Notes: generated by a model from the letters alone, not told the origin. 64,000 nt of DNA from JAJTFW01 sp964534995 (GCA_964534995.1 CAZHSC010000002.1:1-64000); one strand, 5' to 3'; shown: positions 45,598-55,153, counted from the stretch's first letter. A program made the numbers and translations.

Positions 45598-46380
45598 ATG
45601 ACATCTGACTTAAAGAAAATCATTTACCTGTTTATCTTCCTGGTTGCCGGTATAAAACCGATCCATGCTCAATTAGGATTTGTGGAACTCAGGAAAGAAA
45701 TAAGCTGCTTTGACAATACCCGATGTGTCAGCCAGGAATTCACCATCAGCCTGCCCTATTTTGACATCCCCGAAAAAGGGGGAGCCATCCCGCTCATCAA
45801 TGACAGTGTGTACCGGATTGCCTCCTCCATACTGAATGACATGAACCATCAGGTGCAATTCCAACATACTTCGTGGACTGAGGATAAAGCTGGAATTGAT
45901 GCCTGTGAAAGCGGGATTAACTCCTCCGAATCCAGAGAATTATATTATTCCATTCTATACAATGAAAATAACATCCTCAGTTTTATCCTTCGTAATGACT
46001 GGATCGTTGAAAAACAGATGATCCTGAAAAGTGACTTTGTTACCGCCGAACAACAAAATATTTATTGTTTCAGCGTTGATCTCAGTACGGATAAAGTCAT
46101 TGACGTAAACTCACTGTTCAAATCTGAAGACCGTTCAAAAATCATCGACATGATCCGGGCCGAATATGAACTTGAATATGAAGAAGAAATGACAAAAGCG
46201 GGTGACCGTTTAAGGTATTGCGGATTATTACTTACGCCCATGAAGATGATTGCGGCGTATACCATCCTGCTTCCGGATGATCAGTCGGAAGTAAGGACGG
46301 TTGAACTTCAATTGAATGAGGTTTACGATTATATGCAAGTCCAATACCAACCTATGCTGAATCCATATGGTAAAGAATAA
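45598..46380 (+). CDS. secreted protein, possibly DUF3298/RsiV-like fold
   Basis: A 260-residue protein with a signal peptide (about 1-24, ending PIHAQ). The body reads like the DUF4163/DUF3298 layout: an opening TISLPYFDIP strand, INDSVYRIASSIL helix, DLSTDKVIDVNSLF, and a late ILLPDDQSEVRTVEL strand. RsiV-type proteins with this fold bind lysozyme, but that role is not implied here. Assignment is by pattern only. The ATG of the next gene lies inside its 3' end (14-nt overlap), so the two secreted proteins are probably made together. Confidence 0.5.
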   Translation: MTSDLKKIIYLFIFLVAGIKPIHAQLGFVELRKEISCFDNTRCVSQEFTISLPYFDIPEKGGAIPLINDSVYRIASSILNDMNHQVQFQHTSWTEDKAGIDACESGINSSESRELYYSILYNENNILSFILRNDWIVEKQMILKSDFVTAEQQNIYCFSVDLSTDKVIDVNSLFKSEDRSKIIDMIRAEYELEYEEEMTKAGDRLRYCGLLLTPMKMIAAYTILLPDDQSEVRTVELQLNEVYDYMQVQYQPMLNPYGKE

Positions 46381-47089
46381 ACCGGGTATTTTTGATCTTT
46401 TCTCATGGACATTTCTGTTGTTGCTTATTAATATATCATCCTCCGTAAAAGGCCAATACTGCATTACAACGCTACAATGTGACAGCATGCTTATGCAATG
46501 CGACACCATTAGCAGGGAGTATTTCAATGCTTCAAATAAGACCCTGAAAAAACTGAAGTTCGGTCAGCCCGGATCCTCCGTGGAATACCTGTACAATGAG
46601 CGGGGACACCTGAACCGGAAAGTCCACCGTAATCATGTGGGCGAAATTCAGAAAACAAATTATATATATTCCGACAGCAGCGGAAGCTGGTATTGTGACA
46701 GCCTGATCGATAAAAGCGGCATCCTGCTCTTTGTCTTTCGCCGCACTCCTGCAAAAACAGAAAACACATACCAGATTGAATGGTTTTACAAAAAAGATAC
46801 CGTGGCGAGTTCACGGCAATTATTGCATTATGATTCCAACGGAAATGAATTGAGCAATTCAACCTGTTACAGCGCCGATAATTGCATCAGCTACCGTTTC
46901 TTCTATTCAGGAAACAGAAAGCTGTCATCCGAATTGTGGGTACTGACCGAAAATGGAAGCAACCCGGTACTCAGGGAAACCGAGGAATATTATTACAGCG
47001 ATGAAGATGATTTACCGGAAGGTTCCATTCGTTTTTCGGAGCCCGGGCACCGCCGTATTGGCAGTTACCGGTACCTGGTGAGCAAGTGA
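46367..47089 (+). CDS. secreted protein of unknown function with YD-like segments
   Basis: A 240-residue protein with an N-terminal export segment (about 10-28, ending SSVKGQ). Segments such as EYLYNERGHLNRKVHR and LLHYDSNGNELSNST resemble the Tyr-x-x-x-Gly-x-Leu pattern of RHS/YD or MORN-like sequences, but there are too few for a clear call. Cys residues are frequent (CITTLQCDSMLMQCD at the mature N-terminus), which suggests disulfides. No family assigned. Coupled to the upstream gene by overlap. Confidence 0.5.
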   Translation: MVKNKPGIFDLFSWTFLLLLINISSSVKGQYCITTLQCDSMLMQCDTISREYFNASNKTLKKLKFGQPGSSVEYLYNERGHLNRKVHRNHVGEIQKTNYIYSDSSGSWYCDSLIDKSGILLFVFRRTPAKTENTYQIEWFYKKDTVASSRQLLHYDSNGNELSNSTCYSADNCISYRFFYSGNRKLSSELWVLTENGSNPVLRETEEYYYSDEDDLPEGSIRFSEPGHRRIGSYRYLVSK

Positions 47090-47091
47090 GT

Positions 47092-47120
47092 ATTTTTACG
47101 CTGACGCAGAGGTAAAAAAT
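47092..47120 (+). terminator. weak inverted repeat after the secreted pair
   Basis: ATTTTTAC (47092-47099) and GTAAAAAAT (47112-47120) are nearly complementary around a 12-nt loop, and GCGCTTTTTTT follows. The stem is A+T-rich, so terminator activity is uncertain. Confidence 0.3.
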
Positions 47121-47208
47121 GCGCTTTTTTTATCCGAAGTTTTTATAAAATAACCCTGATTTTTATACTGTTTACCCATTTTAAAAGGTAAAGCCGTTCG
47201 ATCAGTAC

Positions 47209-47216
47209 TACCTTTC
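47209..47216 (+). promoter_or_regulatory. possible -7 box of the Ig-repeat T9SS gene
   Basis: TACCTTTC differs from TAnnTTTG only in the last base and lies 8 nt before the ATG at 47225. Confidence 0.3.
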
Positions 47217-47224
47217 ACAAAAAA

Positions 47225-49306
47225 ATGACGATGAAAAAAATCTTACTGCTCATAGCAATTGAATATTCCCAGGTATGTTTTTCACAAATTTCCATTACTT
47301 CCGGTGATATGCCATCGGCAGGAGATACTGCCAGAAGGACACAGGCTCCCCTTACACTTGGATTAAACTACCAGGCAAGCGGGGCAAACCACACCTGGAA
47401 TTTCAGTAATTTAAGATATCAGTCGCAACAGGTGGATACTTTCTATTCCGTTTCCTCCACCAATTTCCTGTACGCCCTCTTTTTTTCGAATTTACCCTTT
47501 AATCCCAACCGCGCGAATGTTGCTACCACGGGACAGGCATTTCCAAGTAACCCTTTTATCACCATCACCGATCCCTACAATTTTTATTACAGGTCATCAG
47601 CGGCCTATGAGCAAGTAGGACTGGGTGCCAGTTTTCAGGGAATACCTTTACCTGTCGCCTTCACGCAAAAAGATAAAATTTATCAGTTCCCGCTCAGTTT
47701 TGGGGATGTTGATACTTCGTATTCTTCCTGGAATGCCAGTTTACCCGGTATGATATATTACGGTTCGAGTCTCACGAGAATCAATCAGGTGGACGGATGG
47801 GGCACCCTCAATACGCCATACGGCACCTATCAGGCGCTTCGGGTAAAGAGCACCTTACTGGCATCAGACACCCTTTATCTCGACTCCCTGTCCATTGGTA
47901 TGCAGATCAACAGGCCCGTTACCCATGAATATAAATGGCTGGTAAACGGTGAAATTGTACCGGCCCTGCAAATTACCACTACCGAGGTATTCGGTATTGA
48001 AATCATCAGCTCCATATTATTCAGGGATGTTGTTCCGGCAATAACCACCGCTGCATTGCCTGTTGCCATTTGCGCAGGCAGCAGTTTCCAGGTTCCATTT
48101 ACTGAATTTGGTACCTTCAACAGCGGGACTTTGTTCAGCCCGGGTAATGTATTCACTGCGCAACTTTCCGACGCCAACGGTGATTTCAGCAATGCCATTA
48201 CCATAGGCGACAGTACCACCAACCAATCAGGGAATTTCGGAGTGAATATTCCGGCAGGAACACCGGCGGGTAACGGCTACCGCATACGCATTATTTCGTC
48301 CAACCCTGCCGTTATCGGATCTGACAATGGTACGGATATACGTATTGACAACGGGCTTCCGGCAGCAAGTATTATCGCTGCTGGCAGTCAGGGTCCCTTT
48401 TGCTGGGGTGACAGCACGGAGCTTAATGGAAGCCAGGTTAACGATGTAAGCTACCAGTGGATGCTCAACGCGGTCGCACTGAGCGGTGCAAACGCTTTGA
48501 GTCATTTCGCGAATCAACCCGGTGATTATACCCTCAACACCATTAATGCATGTGGAGTAAGCAGCTCAAACACCATCAGCATCGTATTTGACAGCCTTCC
48601 ACAGAACGCTGTGATCGCCTCCACCGGAAACACCACTTTCTGTGAAGGAGATTCTGTTCTGCTCAATGCCGGTATGTTCAGCGGTGTGACCTACCAATGG
48701 CAGCAAAACGGGGTGGATATTCCGGGCGCCCTGAGCACTGCCTTATCGGTGAGTCAGACAGGGACATATACCTTAAACACTATTAACCATTGCGGCACCA
48801 GCTCCTCCAATTCCATACAGGTCAATGCTCATCCACTCCCCCCTTTACCTGTTATCAGTGCATCCAATGATACCCTGTTTACCACAGGCGGCTTTTCCTA
48901 CATCTGGTACCTGAACGGAAATGTAATACCCGGAGCGGTGGATTCCTTTCTGGTGGTAAATACGTCCGGACAATATGAAGTAGGTATCACCAACATCGAT
49001 TCCTGCAGCAGTCTTTCCAATCCTTACAATTATATAAGTACGGGTATGAACGGCGGCATCGGTGGAAGCGGCATCCGCCTATTTCCAAACCCGGTTCGTG
49101 ATTTATTAAGTTTACAACTTGCAGAAAGAGGCGAATATGTAATTGAAATACTCAGCGCCGAAGGAAAAAAGGTAAGCGGACCACATTTGTTTAGCGGTTC
49201 AGGCATACAAATCATGCTTCCCGCATCCCTGGAAAGCGGAATATATTTCATCAGAATACAAAATGAGTTTACAAGCCTGACGCAACGTTTTGTTCTCAGC
49301 CGTTAA
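47225..49306 (+). CDS. T9SS-secreted protein with Ig-like repeats
   Basis: A 693-residue protein with a signal peptide (about 1-22) and a C-terminal T9SS type A domain (RLFPNPVRDLLSLQL ... LESGIYFIRIQN). The first 250 residues are a beta-rich domain without known motif. Residues about 270-590 hold Ig/PKD-like modules. Two of them are very alike: one has GDYTLNTINACGVSSSN, the next has GTYTLNTINHCGTSSSN, which points to recent internal duplication. It is an adhesin-like or structural cell-surface protein; no catalytic residues are seen. It is convergent with rnhB, 6 nt apart, with no terminator in the gap. Confidence 0.8.
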   Translation: MTMKKILLLIAIEYSQVCFSQISITSGDMPSAGDTARRTQAPLTLGLNYQASGANHTWNFSNLRYQSQQVDTFYSVSSTNFLYALFFSNLPFNPNRANVATTGQAFPSNPFITITDPYNFYYRSSAAYEQVGLGASFQGIPLPVAFTQKDKIYQFPLSFGDVDTSYSSWNASLPGMIYYGSSLTRINQVDGWGTLNTPYGTYQALRVKSTLLASDTLYLDSLSIGMQINRPVTHEYKWLVNGEIVPALQITTTEVFGIEIISSILFRDVVPAITTAALPVAICAGSSFQVPFTEFGTFNSGTLFSPGNVFTAQLSDANGDFSNAITIGDSTTNQSGNFGVNIPAGTPAGNGYRIRIISSNPAVIGSDNGTDIRIDNGLPAASIIAAGSQGPFCWGDSTELNGSQVNDVSYQWMLNAVALSGANALSHFANQPGDYTLNTINACGVSSSNTISIVFDSLPQNAVIASTGNTTFCEGDSVLLNAGMFSGVTYQWQQNGVDIPGALSTALSVSQTGTYTLNTINHCGTSSSNSIQVNAHPLPPLPVISASNDTLFTTGGFSYIWYLNGNVIPGAVDSFLVVNTSGQYEVGITNIDSCSSLSNPYNYISTGMNGGIGGSGIRLFPNPVRDLLSLQLAERGEYVIEILSAEGKKVSGPHLFSGSGIQIMLPASLESGIYFIRIQNEFTSLTQRFVLSR

Positions 49307-49312
49307 CCGTAT

Positions 49313-49918
49313 TCAGAACAATGACAATTGCAATTCCTTTAGTTGAAACGAGCGGCGGTGGTGAGGAGAATACCCAAAGGTACGGATAGCCTGTACATGG
49401 GTATCGGTCCCATACGCTTTATTCCTGTCCCAGGCATATTGCGGAAATTCCTGGTGCAGGATTTTCATATAGGCATCCCTGTGTGTCTTTGCCAGAATGG
49501 AAGCCGCTGCCACCGATAAATAAGTAGCATCCCCTTTCACCATGCATTTATGGGGGATGCCCGCATATCCCGGAAAGCGGTTACCGTCAATCAGAATAAA
49601 TTCAGGTTCGGGTGACAGTTTACCTATGGCTTCCTTCATCGCTTTAAAAGTAGCGTTTAGAATATTTATCCTGTCAATCTCTTCGGGCAGCACCAGTGAT
49701 ACCGACCAGGCAAGCGCTTCCTTTTCAATCAGCCTCCTCAGGTTATCCCGCATACTTTCCGGTAATTTCTTTGAATCATTCAACACTTCATACCAATCAT
49801 AGGTAATGCCGGGAGGGAGGATCACCGCGGCGGCAAAAACCGGACCTGCCAGAGAACCCCTTCCGGCTTCATCTACTCCTGCTTCGAGGACCTCCTGGTT
49901 GTATGACATTTCAAGCAT
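49313..49918 (-). CDS. rnhB: ribonuclease HII
   Basis: A 201-residue enzyme that removes ribonucleotides from DNA-RNA hybrids. The active-site block EAGVDEAGRGSLAGPVFAA carries the first acidic pair. The later metal ligands lie in FILIDGNRFPG and ILAKTHRDAYM, and the family motif GYGTDTHV appears as AYGTDTHVQAI. Length is normal. It is divergent from the flippase gene. A possible -7 box, TATTTCTG on the minus strand (49919-49926), overlaps the region just upstream of the start and is weak. Confidence 0.95.
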   Translation of the reverse strand: MLEMSYNQEVLEAGVDEAGRGSLAGPVFAAAVILPPGITYDWYEVLNDSKKLPESMRDNLRRLIEKEALAWSVSLVLPEEIDRINILNATFKAMKEAIGKLSPEPEFILIDGNRFPGYAGIPHKCMVKGDATYLSVAAASILAKTHRDAYMKILHQEFPQYAWDRNKAYGTDTHVQAIRTFGYSPHHRRSFQLKELQLSLF

Positions 49919-49953
49919 CAGAAATAAAATTCATCCGGCCCTCTAAATTGCTT

Positions 49954-49961
49954 TAAATTTG
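49954..49961 (+). promoter_or_regulatory. -7 promoter box of the polysaccharide export genes
   Basis: TAAATTTG is a perfect TAnnTTTG, 15 nt before the ATG at 49977. Confidence 0.55.
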
Positions 49962-49976
49962 CCAGCCTGTCAAGCC

Positions 49977-51422
49977 ATGCAAAAAAAATTTGTCACCAAC
50001 CTGGCATTTCTTCTGTTCCTGAACCTGTTGATCAAGCCGTTCTGGATTCTGGGCATTGACCGTGCCGTCCAGAATACCGTAGGAGCTTCATCATACGGAC
50101 TTTACGCGGCACTATTTAACTTTTCCTTCCTTTTTAACATCCTGCTCGATATCGGGATTACCAATTTCAACAACCGGAATATTTCACAACATAATCACTT
50201 GTTGCAAAAGCATTTTTCGGGCATCCTGGCGCTGAGGCTGCTGCTGGCTTTTGCCTACTTCCTCTTCAGTCTTGGGGTGGCATGGCTGTTGGGCTACCGT
50301 GAGGAACAGCTGTGGATACTGCTGGTGCTGCTGCTCAACCAGGCGCTCATATCCTTTATCCTCTACCTGCGATCCAACCTGGCCGGGCTCCAACTTTTCC
50401 GTATCGACAGCATGATATCCATCCTGGACCGGTTCATCATGATAGTACTTTGTGGTATTTTGCTTTGGGGTGGTATTACGGACATTCCCTTCCAAATCGA
50501 ATGGTTTGTATGGGCACAAACCATCGCCTATGCCATCACCGCCATATTCACTTTTCTCATCCTGGCATCCCGGGTAAAAAATATCTCTCTGAAATGGGAC
50601 CCAAAATTTTTCATGATCATCCTTAAACAAAGCTATCCCTTTGCCATTCTCATCCTGTTAATGACATTTTACAACCGTATCGACTCGGTGATGCTCGAAA
50701 GGATGCTGCCTGATGGTGCAGAGCAGGCTGGTATTTATGCCCAGGCCTATCGCCTGCTGGATGCTGCCAATATGATTGCCTACCTGTTTTCAGGTTTGTT
50801 GCTGCCGATGTTCTCACACATGCTAAAGCATAAGAAACCCATCGAAGAGTTGGTTGAACTGTCTTTTTCCTTTATTGCCATACCTGCCATCATGGTGATG
50901 GCCTGCGGCGTTTTTTACAGTGAAGAAATTATGGGTTTGCTGTATCATGCACACGTCAAGGAATCAGGTGATGTTTTTATATTAATCATTAACTGTTTCC
51001 TTGCCATTAGTTCCGTTTACATTTTTGGCACCCTGCTCACCGCCAATGGAAACCTTACGCATCTCAATATGATTGCAACCGGTGGTATGTTGCTAAACAT
51101 TTTGATCAACTTTATACTGATACCCCGCTATCAGGCTACCGGAGCGGCGGTTGCAAGTGTGGTCACCCAGTTTTTATCAGCGGGTGCACAAATACTGCTT
51201 GCACATCATATATTCAGGTTCCGGATGAGGTGGAGACTGGCGGTCCGTTACAGCCTGTTCACCGGTATCGCATTTCTACTCTTTTGGTTTACCAGTCAGT
51301 TTTCATCCTTCTTCCTTTGGAGGGCGGGATTCGGGGTATTTTCCTGTTTCATGATCGCCTTATTATTGAAGCTCATCCGGCCCTTTGAATTATTCAGACT
51401 CATCAAATACGGTGACAATTAG
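49977..51422 (+). CDS. polysaccharide flippase (Wzx/MOP superfamily)
   Basis: A 481-residue protein with about 12 membrane segments and the MOP-family pattern. It starts LLFLNLLIKPFWILGIDRAVQ, has FYNRIDSVMLERMLPDGAEQAGIYAQAYRLL-type residues in the middle, and a second half with LLNILINFILIPRYQATGAA. Such proteins flip lipid-linked oligosaccharides across the inner membrane. The ATG at 49977 is preferred to an in-frame TTG at 49959, which overlaps the promoter box. A Wzz-like and a ligase/polymerase gene follow on the same strand. Confidence 0.85.
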   Translation: MQKKFVTNLAFLLFLNLLIKPFWILGIDRAVQNTVGASSYGLYAALFNFSFLFNILLDIGITNFNNRNISQHNHLLQKHFSGILALRLLLAFAYFLFSLGVAWLLGYREEQLWILLVLLLNQALISFILYLRSNLAGLQLFRIDSMISILDRFIMIVLCGILLWGGITDIPFQIEWFVWAQTIAYAITAIFTFLILASRVKNISLKWDPKFFMIILKQSYPFAILILLMTFYNRIDSVMLERMLPDGAEQAGIYAQAYRLLDAANMIAYLFSGLLLPMFSHMLKHKKPIEELVELSFSFIAIPAIMVMACGVFYSEEIMGLLYHAHVKESGDVFILIINCFLAISSVYIFGTLLTANGNLTHLNMIATGGMLLNILINFILIPRYQATGAAVASVVTQFLSAGAQILLAHHIFRFRMRWRLAVRYSLFTGIAFLLFWFTSQFSSFFLWRAGFGVFSCFMIALLLKLIRPFELFRLIKYGDN

Positions 51423-51451
51423 AATGTTAACTGCTATTTGACAGATTAAGT

Positions 51452-51459
51452 TATTTTTG
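51452..51459 (+). promoter_or_regulatory. -7 promoter box of the Wzz-like gene
   Basis: TATTTTTG is a perfect TAnnTTTG, 21 nt before the ATG at 51481, so the Wzz-like and ligase genes may be expressed independently of the flippase. Confidence 0.5.
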
Positions 51460-51480
51460 CCATCCCAAATCGGTGATCGC

Positions 51481-52470
51481 ATGAACCCAAAGCCAGAAGC
51501 ATCAGAAAAGCTGGATGCTATACGCCTCTTAAAATTTATCCTTAAGTGGAAAAAACAGTTGATTATCACAGGTATTTCAGCCATCATAGTATCCTTCCTG
51601 TTTACGCTTCCCCAGATCATGACACCCATGTACAAAGCTACCACCGTCATATATCCGGTAAATATTCAAACGTATTCAAAGGAGACTTCTACCGAACAGA
51701 TGGTGCAGCTGTTGAATTCAGAAGATGTGAAGGAAAATCTTATCAAAGCATTTAACCTTTACCGGCATTATGATATTGACAGTACCGGAAAATACCCGCG
51801 CTTTGAAATCATGAAGCGCCTTGAGGAGAATATTTCCATTTCAAAAACTGAATTTGAATCCATCGAAATCAACATTCTGGATGAAGATCCTGTTCTTGCC
51901 GCGAGTATGTGCGATTCCCTGCTGCATTATGTAGACCGGAAAGCCATCAGTCTGGTGCGTATAAGGGCAAAAGAAGTGCTGGTGATTGCCTACAACCAGA
52001 TGATGGAGAAAAAGCAGGAACTGGACTCTATGGAAAACGCCATTAAAAACATCCGGGTGCAATACGGCATCAGTGATTTCGAGAATATGGTAGAAGGCTT
52101 TTCCAGGGAATACTATCGTTCGCTGAGCAGCGGGGGAGCTAACCAAAAGATGGAGACTACGCGTAAAAACCTGGAAGAAAAGGGAGGAGAATATGTTTTT
52201 CTGAAGGAAATGCTCTGGAAAGTAAGGGGGCAGTACTCCGATTACAAACTCCGCTATGAACAAGCCCTCACCGACATGAAAAAGGAACTGGAATTTCATA
52301 ACACCATTACCAAAGCGATTCCGCCCGAGCGGAAAGATTCCCCCAAGCGGACCCTCATCATGTTAATTTTCACAGCGAGTGTGATGTTCGTAGCCTTGCT
52401 CATCATCATTTACCAGGAGCATTACAAATCCCGCTTTGAAAAGGAAATTACAGGAACCATTAATTCCTGA
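51481..52470 (+). CDS. Wzz-type chain-length/polysaccharide co-polymerase
   Basis: A 329-residue inner-membrane protein. One membrane helix lies near the N-terminus (about 25-45, LIITGISAIIVSFLFTLP) and one near the C-terminus (LIMLIFTASVMFVALLIII). The periplasmic part between them is rich in coiled-coil heptads, including MEKKQELDSMENAIKNIR and NLEEKGGEYVFLKEML. This is the Wzz/GumC layout. It sets the length of polymer made by the adjacent polymerase. Its 3' end overlaps the annotated start of the next gene when TTG 52436 is used. Confidence 0.8.
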   Translation: MNPKPEASEKLDAIRLLKFILKWKKQLIITGISAIIVSFLFTLPQIMTPMYKATTVIYPVNIQTYSKETSTEQMVQLLNSEDVKENLIKAFNLYRHYDIDSTGKYPRFEIMKRLEENISISKTEFESIEINILDEDPVLAASMCDSLLHYVDRKAISLVRIRAKEVLVIAYNQMMEKKQELDSMENAIKNIRVQYGISDFENMVEGFSREYYRSLSSGGANQKMETTRKNLEEKGGEYVFLKEMLWKVRGQYSDYKLRYEQALTDMKKELEFHNTITKAIPPERKDSPKRTLIMLIFTASVMFVALLIIIYQEHYKSRFEKEITGTINS

Positions 52471-53944
52471 TACCTTGAACGACCTGATTCGCATAGCCCC
52501 CGGAAGAGAGCAGGTTCGTCTTTTTTACCTGCTCACCGCTTTATTCGGTGTGCTGCTTATTTGGGGTTTTTTAAAGGGTATGGTATTTCTTGCCGGATTG
52601 CCGGTACTCTTTTTAGTATTGCTGTTAATAATATTCAGGCTTGACCTTGCCGCTTTTTTAGCTATTTTTATTACTCCCTTTTCCATTAACCTTGCCCATA
52701 CCTCCTTAGGCATAGGGGTTAGTTTACCTTCCGAACCATTGTTGTTTGCCTTGTTCCTGATCTTCTGGCTCAAGGTATTCCTGGACGGTGGCCTTGACCA
52801 CAGGATTATAAAGCACCCGGTAAGCATCTTAATTTTTATACACCTGGCCTGGTATCTCGTCACCACAGTAAGCAGTTCAATGCCCCTTGTTTCCCTGAAA
52901 TCAACGCTGGCCCGTTTTTGTTACGTGAGCGTTGGTTACTTTATGATGCTGTATCTTTTTTCAAAAAAGGAAAACATGAAGAAGTTCATCTGGATGTATC
53001 TTGTTCCCCTGCTGGCAGTAGTAGCTTATACCATTGCCATACATTCCAGTGAGGGTTTCAGCGAGGAAGCTGCGCATACGGCCATGGTACCATTTTATAA
53101 TGACCATACGGCTTATGCCGCTGTGTTAAGTTATTTTATCCCGGTAGTACTGGGTTTCGCCATCGATAAGGAGAGCGGTAAAAAAGCCCGTAATATCGCC
53201 TGGCTTGTTTTAGTAGTACTTATTACTGCCACTGTGTTATCCTACACCAGGGCAGCCTGGGTAGGCCTGGTAGCCGCTCTGGGTTGTTCACTGGTATTCC
53301 TCCTGCGCATCAAAGCGGCGCTGGTATATGCCGCATTCGCGATGCTGATTGTAGTGGCTTTTCTTTTCAGGACACAGATCACCATGCAACTGGAAAGCAA
53401 TGAAGAGGTTTCTTCTGACGATTATGCCTCGCATGTGCAGTCCATAGGTAACATATCCAGTGATGACTCAAACATTGAACGCCTGAACCGCTGGGCCTGT
53501 GCTTTAAGGATGTTCCAGGACCGGCCCCTGCTTGGCTTTGGCCCGGGTACTTACATGTTCAAGTACGGAGCCTATCAGAAATACAGTGAAAGATCGGGTA
53601 TCAGCACCAATTTCGCGGAAGGGGGCGGCTCGCACAGTGAATACCTGGGCCCCTTGTCGGAACAGGGATTTATAGCCCCCTTGATTTTTTTGCTCCTCAT
53701 CGCGGTAACGGTACAAACCAGCGCCACCTATATTAAAAACTGCAGGAACAGTTCGAACAGAATTCTGGCTAGAAGTGTATTACTGGGACTGGTTACCTAT
53801 TGGGTACACGGTGTATTAAATTATTTTCTGGATACGGAAAAAGCATCCATTCCTTTCTGGGGTTACATTGCCATTCTCGTGGCCTTGCAATTGTTTCACA
53901 GGGATGAAAAGCCGTCAGTGTTTCACACGCCGGATGCTAAGTAA
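52436..53944 (+). CDS. O-antigen ligase/polymerase-like membrane protein
   Basis: A 502-residue protein with about 12 membrane segments and the large periplasmic loop of the Wzy_C/WaaL family. The family signature is visible around RPLLGFGPGTYMFKYG and GGGSHSEYLGPLSEQG, where the Arg and His are the usual key residues. It either polymerises repeat units or ligates polymer to lipid. No ATG is near the start: TTG at 52436 overlaps the Wzz gene by 35 nt, and TTG at 52475 begins just after its stop. Its 3' end overlaps the SpoIIE gene on the other strand by 30 nt. Confidence 0.82.
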   Translation: MKRKLQEPLIPDTLNDLIRIAPGREQVRLFYLLTALFGVLLIWGFLKGMVFLAGLPVLFLVLLLIIFRLDLAAFLAIFITPFSINLAHTSLGIGVSLPSEPLLFALFLIFWLKVFLDGGLDHRIIKHPVSILIFIHLAWYLVTTVSSSMPLVSLKSTLARFCYVSVGYFMMLYLFSKKENMKKFIWMYLVPLLAVVAYTIAIHSSEGFSEEAAHTAMVPFYNDHTAYAAVLSYFIPVVLGFAIDKESGKKARNIAWLVLVVLITATVLSYTRAAWVGLVAALGCSLVFLLRIKAALVYAAFAMLIVVAFLFRTQITMQLESNEEVSSDDYASHVQSIGNISSDDSNIERLNRWACALRMFQDRPLLGFGPGTYMFKYGAYQKYSERSGISTNFAEGGGSHSEYLGPLSEQGFIAPLIFLLLIAVTVQTSATYIKNCRNSSNRILARSVLLGLVTYWVHGVLNYFLDTEKASIPFWGYIAILVALQLFHRDEKPSVFHTPDAK

Positions 53945-55153
53945 GGTAACATCATCAATGGCATCCATGTTCTTTCTGAAATCATTGTAGGCATCCAGCA
54001 CCCTGAAGTGCATATCTTTCATCGTAAACACGTCGGCATTGGATTTTATCATTTCCATCAGCAATTCCATGCCAAAAGCATCCCCTCCTTCATTTTCCTG
54101 CTCTACAATACCATCGGTATAACAAAACAGAATGGCTCCGGGTGGCAGATAGGCCATTCCCTCCTGCATAAAGGGCAGGGCTTCAAACATACCCAGTCCC
54201 GTAGTGCCTTTGTTGAGTAAATCAAATGATCCTTCGCTGAAAATAAAAGGAGGATTCTGACCGGCATTCACATACTTCAGCGCATGTGTCTTTGTATTCA
54301 GCACGGCGAAGAAGGCGGTGATGAACTTTTCGCCTTTTGCGCTTTTGTTGACACAATCGTTCAGGTCAAGAACCAGGTCCTTCAATGATGAATAGTAAGG
54401 AGCCTTGGCGTTAAGGTTGGCCTGGAAGTTTGACATCAGCAGGGCCGCTGAAATCCCCTTCCCGGAAACATCGGCGAGGCAGATGAGAAGTTCGTCCTCA
54501 TTGATCTGAATATAATCATAGTAATCACCGCCTATTTGCTGATGCGGCAGATAGGTGGCAGCGAGGTCCAGCCTGCGGTCATGGGGAAGATGCGCGGGGA
54601 ACAACATGGATTGCATCCTCGCTGCCAGCTCCAGTTCCTTTTGCAGCTGCGCCTGGCTGATGGTATCACGGGTCAGCCGCTTGTTTTCAATGGCCACCAC
54701 AATGATATTGGTGATGGTATGGATAAAGGGCAATACCTCCTTCAGGTTTTCAATTTCATCGTGCTGCAGGTTGCCGATAAAAGCATAGGCGAGTGCACGT
54801 TCATTGTGATATACGGGAATAATACTATCAAAGCCCTGTACCCAGTCGGGCATTTTTACATTATTAAACTGCAACTGATTCAGTTCACCAAAGCGTTCTT
54901 CCATATTCTCCATCACAAAATTCTCAGGGACGCCATAGGTCAGGATCTGCTTCCATTCATTTTCATGAATAAAGAGTGTCAGCTTCTTTACCTTCAGCTG
55001 ATTCAACATCACATTCTCAAAAATTTCAAAAAGCTGCTCAGCAGGCATATTGTAATTTATCGCCTTGGTGATTTGCAGGAGCCAGTGCAACTGAAGTTTC
55101 TTTATGTGCAACTCCGCGTCATTCCTTTTCGCATCTGGCAGCATATTTTGCAT
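53915..55153 (-). CDS. GAF-SpoIIE (PP2C-type) serine phosphatase
   Basis: A 412-residue soluble protein. An N-terminal GAF-like sensor (about 20-160) is followed by a coiled stretch (ISQAQLQKELELAARMQSML) and a PPM/SpoIIE phosphatase domain with the metal-binding blocks GGDYYDYIQI, CLADVSGKGISAAL and CYTDGIVEQENEGG. RsbU-type enzymes dephosphorylate anti-sigma-factor antagonists. No antagonist or anti-sigma gene is nearby, so the target is unknown. It starts 6 nt after the lpxD stop, so the two share a transcript. Confidence 0.9.
   Translation of the reverse strand: MQNMLPDAKRNDAELHIKKLQLHWLLQITKAINYNMPAEQLFEIFENVMLNQLKVKKLTLFIHENEWKQILTYGVPENFVMENMEERFGELNQLQFNNVKMPDWVQGFDSIIPVYHNERALAYAFIGNLQHDEIENLKEVLPFIHTITNIIVVAIENKRLTRDTISQAQLQKELELAARMQSMLFPAHLPHDRRLDLAATYLPHQQIGGDYYDYIQINEDELLICLADVSGKGISAALLMSNFQANLNAKAPYYSSLKDLVLDLNDCVNKSAKGEKFITAFFAVLNTKTHALKYVNAGQNPPFIFSEGSFDLLNKGTTGLGMFEALPFMQEGMAYLPPGAILFCYTDGIVEQENEGGDAFGMELLMEMIKSNADVFTMKDMHFRVLDAYNDFRKNMDAIDDVTLLSIRRVKH

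Noticed and set aside
53915..55153. Sigma-factor partner-switching module
   Set aside because: Only the phosphatase is present; no antagonist or anti-sigma kinase gene is in the window.
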